Source of the DNA: Symbiodinium microadriaticum
Taxonomy: Eukaryota; Sar; Dinophyceae; Suessiales; Symbiodiniaceae
Assembly (NCBI GenBank): GCA_001939145.1
Contig: LSRX01000006.1
Location: 2,137,492-2,201,491 of the forward strand
Direction of reading: 5' to 3'
DNA length: 64,000 bases
The notes beneath the pieces were generated by a model. That model saw only the letters and a list, made by a program, of their open reading frames with translations. It was not told the origin of the DNA and searched no databases. Of this stretch, positions 34,401-46,653 are shown piece by piece. Within the stretch, counting starts at the first letter, position 1; the number at the start of each line of letters is the position of its first letter. The position numbers and the translations under genes are program-made.

Positions 34401-37400
34401 TAGTAAGTAGTAAGTAGTAAGTAGTAAGTAGTAAGTAGTAAGTAGTAAGTAGTAAGTAGTAAGTAGTAAGTAGTAAGTAGTAAGTAGTAAGTAGTAAGTA
34501 GTAAGTAGTAAGTAGTAAGTAGTAAGTAGTAAGTAGTAAGTAGTAAGTAGTAAGTAGTAAGTAGTAAGTAGTAAGTAGTAAGTAGTAAGTAGTAAGTAGT
34601 AAGTAGTAAGTAGTAAGTAGTAAGTAGTAAGTAGTAAGTAGTAAGTAGTAAGTAGTAAGTAGTAAGTAGTAAGTAGTAAGTAGTAAGTAGTAAGTAGTAA
34701 GTAGTAAGTAGTAAGTAGTAAGTAGTAAGTAGTAAGTAGTAAGTAGTAAGTAGTAAGTAGTAAGTAGTAAGTAGTAAGTAGTAAGTAGTAAGTAGTAAGT
34801 AGTAAGTAGTAAGTAGTAAGTAGTAAGTAGTAAGTAGTAAGTAGTAAGTAGTAAGTAGTAAGTAGTAAGTAGTAAGTAGTAAGTAGTAAGTAGTAAGTAG
34901 TAAGTAGTAAGTAGTAAGTAGTAAGTAGTAAGTAGTAAGTAGTAAGTAGTAAGTAGTAAGTAGTAAGTAGTAAGTAGTAAGTAGTAAGTAGTAAGTAGTA
35001 AGTAGTAAGTAGTAAGTAGTAAGTAGTAAGTAGTAAGTAGTAAGTAGTAAGTAGTAAGTAGTAAGTAGTAAGTAGTAAGTAGTAAGTAGTAAGTAGTAAG
35101 TAGTAAGTAGTAAGTAGTAAGTAGTAAGTAGTAAGTAGTAAGTAGTAAGTAGTAAGTAGTAAGTAGTAAGTAGTAAGTAGTAAGTAGTAAGTAGTAAGTA
35201 GTAAGTAGTAAGTAGTAAGTAGTAAGTAGTAAGTAGTAAGTAGTAAGTAGTAAGTAGTAAGTAGTAAGTAGTAAGTAGTAAGTAGTAAGTAGTAAGTAGT
35301 AAGTAGTAAGTAGTAAGTAGTAAGTAGTAAGTAGTAAGTAGTAAGTAGTAAGTAGTAAGTAGTAAGTAGTAAGTAGTAAGTAGTAAGTAGTAAGTAGTAA
35401 GTAGTAAGTAGTAAGTAGTAAGTAGTAAGTAGTAAGTAGTAAGTAGTAAGTAGTAAGTAGTAAGTAGTAAGTAGTAAGTAGTAAGTAGTAAGTAGTAAGT
35501 AGTAAGTAGTAAGTAGTAAGTAGTAAGTAGTAAGTAGTAAGTAGTAAGTAGTAAGTAGTAAGTAGTAAGTAGTAAGTAGTAAGTAGTAAGTAGTAAGTAG
35601 TAAGTAGTAAGTAGTAAGTAGTAAGTAGTAAGTAGTAAGTAGTAAGTAGTAAGTAGTAAGTAGTAAGTAGTAAGTAGTAAGTAGTAAGTAGTAAGTAGTA
35701 AGTAGTAAGTAGTAAGTAGTAAGTAGTAAGTAGTAAGTAGTAAGTAGTAAGTAGTAAGTAGTAAGTAGTAAGTAGTAAGTAGTAAGTAGTAAGTAGTAAG
35801 TAGTAAGTAGTAAGTAGTAAGTAGTAAGTAGTAAGTAGTAAGTAGTAAGTAGTAAGTAGTAAGTAGTAAGTAGTAAGTAGTAAGTAGTAAGTAGTAAGTA
35901 GTAAGTAGTAAGTAGTAAGTAGTAAGTAGTAAGTAGTAAGTAGTAAGTAGTAAGTAGTAAGTAGTAAGTAGTAAGTAGTAAGTAGTAAGTAGTAAGTAGT
36001 AAGTAGTAAGTAGTAAGTAGTAAGTAGTAAGTAGTAAGTAGTAAGTAGTAAGTAGTAAGTAGTAAGTAGTAAGTAGTAAGTAGTAAGTAGTAAGTAGTAA
36101 GTAGTAAGTAGTAAGTAGTAAGTAGTAAGTAGTAAGTAGTAAGTAGTAAGTAGTAAGTAGTAAGTAGTAAGTAGTAAGTAGTAAGTAGTAAGTAGTAAGT
36201 AGTAAGTAGTAAGTAGTAAGTAGTAAGTAGTAAGTAGTAAGTAGTAAGTAGTAAGTAGTAAGTAGTAAGTAGTAAGTAGTAAGTAGTAAGTAGTAAGTAG
36301 TAAGTAGTAAGTAGTAAGTAGTAAGTAGTAAGTAGTAAGTAGTAAGTAGTAAGTAGTAAGTAGTAAGTAGTAAGTAGTAAGTAGTAAGTAGTAAGTAGTA
36401 AGTAGTAAGTAGTAAGTAGTAAGTAGTAAGTAGTAAGTAGTAAGTAGTAAGTAGTAAGTAGTAAGTAGTAAGTAGTAAGTAGTAAGTAGTAAGTAGTAAG
36501 TAGTAAGTAGTAAGTAGTAAGTAGTAAGTAGTAAGTAGTAAGTAGTAAGTAGTAAGTAGTAAGTAGTAAGTAGTAAGTAGTAAGTAGTAAGTAGTAAGTA
36601 GTAAGTAGTAAGTAGTAAGTAGTAAGTAGTAAGTAGTAAGTAGTAAGTAGTAAGTAGTAAGTAGTAAGTAGTAAGTAGTAAGTAGTAAGTAGTAAGTAGT
36701 AAGTAGTAAGTAGTAAGTAGTAAGTAGTAAGTAGTAAGTAGTAAGTAGTAAGTAGTAAGTAGTAAGTAGTAAGTAGTAAGTAGTAAGTAGTAAGTAGTAA
36801 GTAGTAAGTAGTAAGTAGTAAGTAGTAAGTAGTAAGTAGTAAGTAGTAAGTAGTAAGTAGTAAGTAGTAAGTAGTAAGTAGTAAGTAGTAAGTAGTAAGT
36901 AGTAAGTAGTAAGTAGTAAGTAGTAAGTAGTAAGTAGTAAGTAGTAAGTAGTAAGTAGTAAGTAGTAAGTAGTAAGTAGTAAGTAGTAAGTAGTAAGTAG
37001 TAAGTAGTAAGTAGTAAGTAGTAAGTAGTAAGTAGTAAGTAGTAAGTAGTAAGTAGTAAGTAGTAAGTAGTAAGTAGTAAGTAGTAAGTAGTAAGTAGTA
37101 AGTAGTAAGTAGTAAGTAGTAAGTAGTAAGTAGTAAGTAGTAAGTAGTAAGTAGTAAGTAGTAAGTAGTAAGTAGTAAGTAGTAAGTAGTAAGTAGTAAG
37201 TAGTAAGTAGTAAGTAGTAAGTAGTAAGTAGTAAGTAGTAAGTAGTAAGTAGTAAGTAGTAAGTAGTAAGTAGTAAGTAGTAAGTAGTAAGTAGTAAGTA
37301 GTAAGTAGTAAGTAGTAAGTAGTAAGTAGTAAGTAGTAAGTAGTAAGTAGTAAGTAGTAAGTAGTAAGTAGTAAGTAGTAAGTAGTAAGTAGTAAGTAGT

Positions 37401-39066
37401 AAGTAGTAAGTAGTAAGTAGTAAGTAGTAAGTAGTAAGTAGTAAGTAGTAAGTAGTAAGTAGTAAGTAGTAAGTAGTAAGTAGTAAGTAGTAAGTAGTAA
37501 GTAGTAAGTAGTAAGTAGTAAGTAGTAAGTAGTAAGTAGTAAGTAGTAAGTAGTAAGTAGTAAGTAGTAAGTAGTAAGTAGTAAGTAGTAAGTAGTAAGT
37601 AGTAAGTAGTAAGTAGTAAGTAGTAAGTAGTAAGTAGTAAGTAGTAAGTAGTAAGTAGTAAGTAGTAAGTAGTAAGTAGTAAGTAGTAAGTAGTAAGTAG
37701 TAAGTAGTAAGTAGTAAGTAGTAAGTAGTAAGTAGTAAGTAGTAAGTAGTAAGTAGTAAGTAGTAAGTAGTAAGTAGTAAGTAGTAAGTAGTAAGTAGTA
37801 AGTAGTAAGTAGTAAGTAGTAAGTAGTAAGTAGTAAGTAGTAAGTAGTAAGTAGTAAGTAGTAAGTAGTAAGTAGTAAGTAGTAAGTAGTAAGTAGTAAG
37901 TAGTAAGTAGTAAGTAGTAAGTAGTAAGTAGTAAGTAGTAAGTAGTAAGTAGTAAGTAGTAAGTAGTAAGTAGTAAGTAGTAAGTAGTAAGTAGTAAGTA
38001 GTAAGTAGTAAGTAGTAAGTAGTAAGTAGTAAGTAGTAAGTAGTAAGTAGTAAGTAGTAAGTAGTAAGTAGTAAGTAGTAAGTAGTAAGTAGTAAGTAGT
38101 AAGTAGTAAGTAGTAAGTAGTAAGTAGTAAGTAGTAAGTAGTAAGTAGTAAGTAGTAAGTAGTAAGTAGTAAGTAGTAAGTAGTAAGTAGTAAGTAGTAA
38201 GTAGTAAGTAGTAAGTAGTAAGTAGTAAGTAGTAAGTAGTAAGTAGTAAGTAGTAAGTAGTAAGTAGTAAGTAGTAAGTAGTAAGTAGTAAGTAGTAAGT
38301 AGTAAGTAGTAAGTAGTAAGTAGTAAGTAGTAAGTAGTAAGTAGTAAGTAGTAAGTAGTAAGTAGTAAGTAGTAAGTAGTAAGTAGTAAGTAGTAAGTAG
38401 TAAGTAGTAAGTAGTAAGTAGTAAGTAGTAAGTAGTAAGTAGTAAGTAGTAAGTAGTAAGTAGTAAGTAGTAAGTAGTAAGTAGTAAGTAGTAAGTAGTA
38501 AGTAGTAAGTAGTAAGTAGTAAGTAGTAAGTAGTAAGTAGTAAGTAGTAAGTAGTAAGTAGTAAGTAGTAAGTAGTAAGTAGTAAGTAGTAAGTAGTAAG
38601 TAGTAAGTAGTAAGTAGTAAGTAGTAAGTAGTAAGTAGTAAGTAGTAAGTAGTAAGTAGTAAGTAGTAAGTAGTAAGTAGTAAGTAGTAAGTAGTAAGTA
38701 GTAAGTAGTAAGTAGTAAGTAGTAAGTAGTAAGTAGTAAGTAGTAAGTAGTAAGTAGTAAGTAGTAAGTAGTAAGTAGTAAGTAGTAAGTAGTAAGTAGT
38801 AAGTAGTAAGTAGTAAGTAGTAAGTAGTAAGTAGTAAGTAGTAAGTAGTAAGTAGTAAGTAGTAAGTAGTAAGTAGTAAGTAGTAAGTAGTAAGTAGTAA
38901 GTAGTAAGTAGTAAGTAGTAAGTAGTAAGTAGTAAGTAGTAAGTAGTAAGTAGTAAGTAGTAAGTAGTAAGTAGTAAGTAGTAAGTAGTAAGTAGTAAGT
39001 AGTAAGTAGTAAGTAGTAAGTAGTAAGTAGTAAGTAGTAAGTAGTAAGTAGTAAGTAGTAAGTAGT
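31451..39066. repeat. 7.6-kb satellite of the heptamer AGTAGTA
   Basis: About 1,088 head-to-tail copies of AGTAGTA. The phase checked at the two ends (31501 and 39061, 7,560 bases or 18 x 420 apart) is identical and I saw no variant unit, so no net indel is present. The array grows out of a pure AGT tract on the left and stops at a single N (39067) on the right, so the true length may differ. The minus strand reads YYLLLTT repeatedly with no stop in any of its three frames; the plus strand has stops in all three. Confidence 0.97.
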
Positions 39067-39067
39067 N
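39067..39067. other. single N at the satellite border
   Basis: One unresolved base exactly where the satellite meets TTTAGGG-type DNA; it looks like a minimal gap marker. Single Ns also stand at 1682, 10618 and 45324. Confidence 0.8.
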
Positions 39068-39175
39068 GGGGTTTCGGGTTTAGGGGTTTAGGGGTTTAGG
39101 GGCTTAGGGGTTTAGGGGTTTAGGAGTTTAGGGTTTAGGGTTTAGGGTTCGGGGTTTATGGGTTTCGGGTTTCGG
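39068..39175. repeat. telomere-like TTTAGGG tract next to the satellite
   Basis: Octamers and heptamers begin directly after the N that closes the 7.6-kb array. Confidence 0.92.
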
Positions 39176-40305
39176 GTTCGGGCTTCCTGTATAAGGCTCA
39201 AAAGGGTTTAGGGCTTAGGGGGTTTTAGGGTTTATACGAGTTTACGTAAGATTTATTTAGAACCTGGAAGGATCATGGGACTGGGTAACTTCCTCTATAA
39301 CGTTATGGCACCCTACCCAGTTACATAAACGGCGGATTGCTAACCATATGATATGTAACCCAGCAACCTAGGGTTTAGGGCACGTGCATTTTCTTGGGCG
39401 TACAACATCCCCCCCAACAAAAAAAACACGCAGACTTCGAATGCTACTGCTTGCTGCTTCTGGCCTAGTCCCCAGACCCTAAACCCTAGGCCCCAGAACC
39501 TACTCAGCAAGAGCCAAAAGCTCCAAACCGAAATGTTGCAGGAACCTGATTAAGAAACCCTGGCCCTGTTTATATCCCCAATTTATCAGGGCTCATACTA
39601 GTAACCCTTATAAAGACCCAGGTGGTTCCTAGATTAGTGTAAACTAAACCCTAAACTAATAAGACGCTAAACATAAACTTGACCCTCAAGGGCACCCTAA
39701 ACCCTAAACCCTAAACCCTGAACCCCTAATTGGACTCATGGTTCGCACCAAAACGCGCAGGATTCCTGGTGTCAGGGTTGAGGGCCTTGGGGTTTGAGAT
39801 TGAGTTTAAAGTCCTGGGCCTTGGGGGTTTAGTGTTTAGCTTGGGGCTTTGGGGTTAAGGGATTTAGGGTTTTAGGGGTTAGGTTTTAGGGGTTTAGGGG
39901 GCTAGACTTCGGAGCTTGTGTGTCCCGCATGTCTTGGGCTTTGGGGCCGGGGGAAGCCTCAGAACGCTTTAAAAGCCTCAGCTCCGGAGTAAGGAACTGA
40001 TGAAGCCGCACCACCAAAATACACTACTTGGTGTTTCTTTGTTGTCAGGGGTCTACAGGGTAGGGTCCCGCAAGGGTCTCGGGTTTAGGGTCTGCAGGTT
40101 TAGGGTCTAGGGTGGGTCTATGGGGTAGGGTGAAGGACCAGGAGCAAATGGAATAGTCTCGGGCTACTGGAGGTGAACCGGGAACTCGTATAAGCAACCC
40201 TCACCCAACCCCAGAAACAAGTGCGATGTGTATACGATCATCGGGGAACAAGGCCTGCTGCTTTTGCGACGACAGTCGAGGCAAGATCATCGAATTAATC
40301 ACATA
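39176..40305. other. spacer downstream of the RCC1-like gene
   Basis: Telomere-like runs (39470-39490, 39695-39730, 39780-39900, 40080-40135) and one decayed family A copy; no gene seen. Confidence 0.4.
39289..39375. mobile_element. family A palindrome, decayed copy
   Basis: CCCAGTTACATAAA and GCTAACCATATGATATGTAACCC (in two parts) are recognisable; the right arm is lost in telomere-like DNA. Confidence 0.55.
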
Positions 40306-40441
40306 CCTGCCGTACATCCTCAAGGACAGAAGACCGAACAAGTCCACCACCCTCAACCCTCAGCACTAAATCACGGCTCTCTGCCACCGAGTCGCCATAG
40401 GACGCCGTGATGGACGTCACATCTACGAGCTGGCTCTGCAC
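40306..40441 (-). CDS. RCC1-like gene, last recognised exon
   Basis: Begins VQSQLVDVTSITASYG after acceptor CGTCGAG and continues in a diverged unit (SVAESRDLVLRV). The end is uncertain: a canonical GTATGT donor follows DVRQ, while reading through it gives a TAA at 40294-40296, so this could also be the 3' end of the gene. A GC donor inside the exon (after TCCTATG) is another option. Confidence 0.55.
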
Positions 40442-43400
40442 CTCGACGGGGCTTTGAGCAAGAGAGTTCAAGGTCCCACGAAAGCTCCACAGAACATACC
40501 TTAAGCCTTGAGCCAACTTTCTCCATGGGCTGACGGAATATCCGTAATTGCCGGCGTTGGGGTTCTCTGCCTTTTTTTGAAGGTTGCTTGCAGCCTGCAG
40601 GGTTTAAGCCGCTGGGCATTTTCCTGTCGACAGGAGAAAGTTGGGATTTTGAGGGCTCAGGGTATTTGGGTTTGAGGTTTTACGGCCCTTCAATCCCCTT
40701 CACTTAAACTGCTTGCCTGAAAAACTTAAACACTGCAAGCCCCCCCCCCCCTGCAGCGCTTGAATGCCAAGCACCAACTGAAACCCTGACCCTTAGGTTT
40801 CAATGCTCGGTTTCGGTGATTTTGTTTTGAGGCCTTCGCACATTCAGGGTTTGGGGTTTACCTAGACCTAGACCCCAAAGAGCCTAACTTTTTAGGCTGC
40901 TAGCCATATAATGACCCAGCAACCCATTATGTAGGTAACTGGAGTCCTAGCGATAGACAAAGAAAAGCAAATCTCCTCAGTGCTAAAGAGCTCCCCTCAA
41001 CGTGCAGAACAAGCTTTTCAGACAAACGATCTTCCGAAAACTGTGTACAGAAGACTCGCTCGGGTTTACAGTAGCATCGGGATTTTTTTGGGCTTTAGAC
41101 CTATAACCCCCCAAACATTAACCGCAATGGCTTGGGGATTACGTTTGCTGGCTAGACCGGGTTCCGAGCCTAGGGATCGGGGCTGCACATAGCCCTCCCA
41201 ACAAACACAGGTTTCAGGGTTTGGGGCTCTACAGGGTTGGCCTACAGGGTTGGCCTTTCAAAATCGGAAGGCTCTTGGAAACATAGATCGGAAGATCCTC
41301 GGAAGTACCATAACCCCTAAACCCTACCTGAGCTTCGCATGTCGACCATGATGTAAGACGGCCCCGAAACGCTCAAAGAATGAGACACTGGAGTGAATTC
41401 AGAACTCTTACCAACCCCGAACCATAAAGCTTATAATTCCCACACATCAAAGCCCCTAAACCCTCAAACCCTAAACCCTAAATCCTAAACTCTAAACCCT
41501 GAACCCTAAACCCACAGCAAGCCCCCAAAGTCTGAACCCAAAACCATGAAGCCCTTACGCGAAACCCCAAAAGAGCCCGAACCCCAAACCATAAAACCTG
41601 AACAGCACCCATAGGCTCCTAAGTAGTTCCTCTTTGTGGTTTATAGTTAGGTTCCTATAAGGTAATCCCCAAAAGGAACTACTAAGGAGCCTATGGGTAG
41701 ACCCTAAAGAGCTCGGTGCACCTTTTCGGGAATGGTTCCGCCACAGAGCGGATCTCCCCAGCAGACCACGGTGCCGTCGATGCCTACTCGCATGAGGCTT
41801 CGGGGTTGCAGAGCTCCGGGCATGAACCCGCTAAACCCGAAAAGCCTAAGCCCTAAAGCCTAAACCCCTAAATCCTGAACCCCTTAAAGCCTAAACCCTA
41901 TAAACCCCTAAACTCCTAAACCCTAAACCCCCAAAATTTCTAATCCCTAAACCGAGGGTTGAAGCTGGAGTTTTTGGGAAATGCAGGGATTGAGGATGGC
42001 GGAGCTGGGATCCGATTGTCCTTGTCAGTGTCCATCAGAAAGGTGGGCCGGGTTTAGGGGTTTAGGATTTTTAGGTTTAGGGTTTTTAGGGTTTTGGGGT
42101 TTAGGATTTTTAGGTTTAGGTTTTAGTGTTTAGGGGTTTTAGGGTTGAGGGTTCAGGTTTTTTAGGGTTTAGGGTTTAGGGTTTTTAGGGTTTTTAGGGT
42201 TTAGGGTTCAGGGTTTAGGGTTTACCCATGGACTCCATTGTAGTTCCTTTTTGTGGATTTACCGTATAGGATCCTAAACATCCACCACAAACAGGAACTA
42301 CGATGCGGCGCCTATGGGTAGGGTCCAGGATTGAGGAAGCTCAACCTCCCACTCAATGTGCGGAGCGGTATAAGCCGTTTGTCCCAGACCACGTGGGTAG
42401 TTCTCTAAATTAGGGTCTCTTTCAGGATCCTGTTTATAAGGGTGTCATACTACATTTGGGATCTAAAACGGGACCCGAATTTAGAGAACTAACCACATGC
42501 ACAAGTCGGACCAAGTCAGCGGAAAACTCAAAACCGCGAACCGCCAAAGCCTTAACCCTAAAACCCTGGACCCTAAAGCCCTAACCCTACACTTCAGACA
42601 AAAACGACCTTACATGGTGCAGCAACAAAGGTAGCAGCTTTGGGTTCTGAAGGTTCAGGGGGTTCGGAGTCTCCAACGATTTTCTGAGCATCGCATTCGC
42701 AACCCTCAATGCAACTTCCTAAAGACCACCCACCAAGAAACTATAAGCCGCAACTCCGAGCTCATTGACCACCTTCACAAAAAGAGGCCGGCAACATCTA
42801 AACCCAAAAACTCCTATAAGCCCTGAACCCCCTAAAACGTGAAACCAAACCTACCGATGGGTTGATCCCAGTGGCGGAGGGCAGCAAAGGCACCGGTAGA
42901 TCCTTCGATGACAGAAACCTGCTAAGTGGATTCAGTTTACGCTGTAGGGTTGAGGGATTTAGGGTTTAGGGTGTTGAGGTCTTCTAACTTTTGTTGGGCC
43001 CTTTGTGTTCTGTAGCTTGCGTTTATGATTGGGGCCTTTGGACTTTCGCGTGCGCATGTGTGCCTATTTTGTCTGCTCTCGTGGCTTGGGGCGTGTGGCC
43101 GAGGTAGGTCTGGGGTTTAGGGTTTAGGGTTTAGGGTTTAGGGTTTAGGGTTTAGGATTTAGGGTTTAGGGTTTGTGGGCTGGTGTGGGTTTAGATGTGG
43201 CTGTGATGGTTCCTGAGAGCTTCGTCAGGCTTGGCAGGACGTTTCAACTTTGCTGTGGAGCAGCGTGACATGGAGCCTTACCAACCTAGCTTCCCTAAGC
43301 GCGGCGGACTCCTACAAGCGATACTTGCCATAAGAACCCTTAACATTAACCGCAGTCATCGCAAATCCATGTTCGTCCAAGCAAAAAGTATGGGGTTCCC

Positions 43401-43771
43401 TTTCCCTCGCCCGAATCTTGCTGTTGCCAGCAAGCTTTGCACACTATCATACAATTCCCTACCATTGGCTGCGTTCTGATTGCTACAGATGATGTCATGA
43501 AATTTGCTGCTGTGAAATGCTACAGGCTTATGAAAAAAAACATTGAAAATCTAAAAATGCACACACGTAGGTCAAGTAGGTAGCCATATAAGACACAGGT
43601 AAGTACATGCATAAACACTCTACACACGTAATATATGTATATGATTGCATATGTCTACGTAGTGTATGTAATAAAGTATAGGCACAGATCACCACTCCGT
43701 TGCACGAAATACTTAACACGCACTGGCATTGACTGCCTGCTGCTGTTCCTCAATCGGCTCTCTTGGCTGTC

Positions 43772-43818
<47 letters not shown>

Positions 43819-45334
43819 GCTACTACAATGATGGGCTCTTGCCGTTCTGGCTGATGAATACGACAATAACTGTTGGCGGCCTGCATTATCGCCCGGGCGA
43901 TTTTAGATCAGTATGTTGTGTTACACTGTTGATGTGCATGCTGCTACTAATACAGACGCTGGCCATGCTATGGCCAACATCTAGACTCAGATCAACATTT
44001 TCCGAAGTTTTTATTGCACCGTCAAGCCAAAGCAACCCTTGACCCCTAGGCCCCAAGAACTATGCTTGATGTCGTGAAGCTCTCTCCAGTCGTGACTCGA
44101 CGGCGGAGCTGTTCCCACCATACTCGCCAAAGCCTTGCTGTGCTTACGGGGTGAGAAGCAGTAGAGCCCTGGGCCCTGAACCCAAAAACCCGGAACACCA
44201 ACTCCTGAACATGTTTTGGTGGTCCTGGCGCCTAAAAGCGAGCAGGAATCCCAAGGATTGTGCTGGCAAGAACCGGTTAGCTAGTCTTATCCGGTGGCTT
44301 CTGGCAGATGAAGACACAGATGAGGTGTTTCTAAGATTTTCTAAGAATAGCAGCAACAACACTGACGGCGACAACAACCACGAAGACGACAACGACTACA
44401 GCGACGACACAGATAACCACGACAACAAAAACAACAACAACCAACAACCAGCAGCAACTAGCAACCAGCAGCCAGCAACCAGCAAGCAGCAAGCAGCAAC
44501 CGACAAGCAGCAACAAGCGACAAGCAACTAACAACCAACAACCAACAAACAAGAACCAACGACCAACAGCCCACGACCCACACAACGACCAACAACTAAT
44601 AACCAACAACCGACAACCAGCAACCAGCAACCAACAACGAACCAACAACCAACAACCGGCAGCCAGCAACCAGCAGCCAGCAACCAGCAACCCACAAACA
44701 GCAAGCAACAAGCAACCAACAGCAAACGACAAAGGAAAAAACGACAAACTACAAAGCAAATCCAACAAGCAACAACAAGAAACAAGACACCCCCACAAGA
44801 GCAGAAACAACGACAGCAGCAGCAGCAACAAAAACCATAACAACAACCACGACGACTGCTACTACGACGACCACGACCACGACGTCGACGACCACAACAG
44901 CAACAGCAGCAGCAACAACGACAACGACAACGACAACATCAACAACAACAGCGGCAGCAACAGCAATAGCATCAGCAACAGCAACGCCAACACCACCACC
45001 AACAACTACAAAACCACCATCACCGCCAACAACAACAACAACAACAGCAACACCATCACCAACAACTACAACACCACCATCACCAACACCAACACCAACA
45101 TCAAAACCAGCGCCAGCACCAGCACCACCAGCACCACCACCCCAGCACCAGCACCGGCACCAGCACCAGCACCAACACCAGCACCAGCACCAGGACCAGC
45201 ACCAACACCACACCAACACCACCAACAACAACAACAACAACAACATTAAAATCATTAAAAGCCGCCGCCGCCACCACCGCCGCCGCCACCACCACCACCA
45301 CCACCACCACCAACAACAACAACNCACCACCACC

Positions 45335-45365
<31 letters not shown>

Positions 45366-46604
45366 GCAACAACAACAACAACAACAACAGCAGCAACAAC
45401 AGCAGCAACAACAGCAACGACAAAAAACAACAGTAACAACAGCAACAACAACAGCAACAACAGCAACAACAACAGCAACAACACCAACCACAACCACAAC
45501 CACAACCACAACCACACCCCCTAAACCCTAAACTCCCTAAAACCCTAAACCTAAAACCCTAAACCCCCTAATCATCTCTATATGGCCCACAGCCCTGGCT
45601 CGCCCGGTGGCCCCAGGTCACCACCTTCCCATCGGAGCGCTTGGCGGCGAAGGACGTGCCGGTGCCTTGGGGATGTGCGTAAAGTTTAGGGTTTAGGGGT
45701 TTAGGGTTTCGGGGTTTGGAGGGGTTTCCGGGTTTGGGGTTAACGGCTTACAACATTCAGCCATATATAGGGCTCCGAAATACTTTTCCCTTATCCACAC
45801 AAAACAACCTCTCGGACTATCAGCCTTTGCATTGAGGCGAGCGAGATGCTTGCAATGAGCTGGATGCCCTTCAACTTGCTTTGGACGCTGGAGCTGTCAC
45901 CGCCGTACCTGAAGTGCGACAGACAGGAGACCTACAAGCTGTAAATACGTCGTCTACCGGCGAATCTACCTGCTTGTAGATACATATTCCAAACATCCTG
46001 TACACATTTAACCCTGCCCTGCCAGGAAAGGTTCAATTTGGGCTTGTGTGTGTTAAGAAGTCGTCGCTAGTCGCAAACTTCAGAGTCTTTCTATCCAAGC
46101 TTCGAACTCCGTAAACTTGGGAGTTAGGATTAGGCGGACCCTTGGGGATATAGACCCTCTCAACAAGGTCCCCTTTAAGAGAGCCACAAGTAGGGTTCAG
46201 CAGGGTCCCCTTTGAGGGGTCTCCCTAATACTACCTAGGAAAACTCCAAACGCCCTTCAGGGGCTGTAGGGTTCGAGGGCTTGGGGTTTGAGCTTTGTGG
46301 CTTCAAACACAATCATTCATCCAAGCTATTCAGATGAGATGCCCTGTTGTTTGTGTGCATGCATGGATGCTGTTAGACATGACACACGCACACACACATT
46401 ATATATATATATATATAGATATATGTATGTGTGTACACATACATATGCAGATACTTATACATATACATGTATACAAATACATATGCATAGACATAAACAC
46501 AGACATAAACAATCATACAGATTCAATCAATCATAAACACACATATATATATATAAGAAGTGAACATATAAGAAATGAACATGTGCGTATATACATACAT
46601 ACAT

Positions 46605-46653
<49 letters not shown>

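Noticed and set aside
40500-40545. Spliced-leader relic on the minus strand (CCGTCAGCCCAT ... TTGGCTCAAG)
   Set aside because: Both halves of the dinoflagellate spliced leader seem present, but with inserted bases between and within them; a true relic is usually contiguous. Probably chance.
44331-45517. Leu-, Val- and Cys-rich frames of 85-224 codons
   Set aside because: Triplet repeat artefacts within an intron of the RCC1-like gene.
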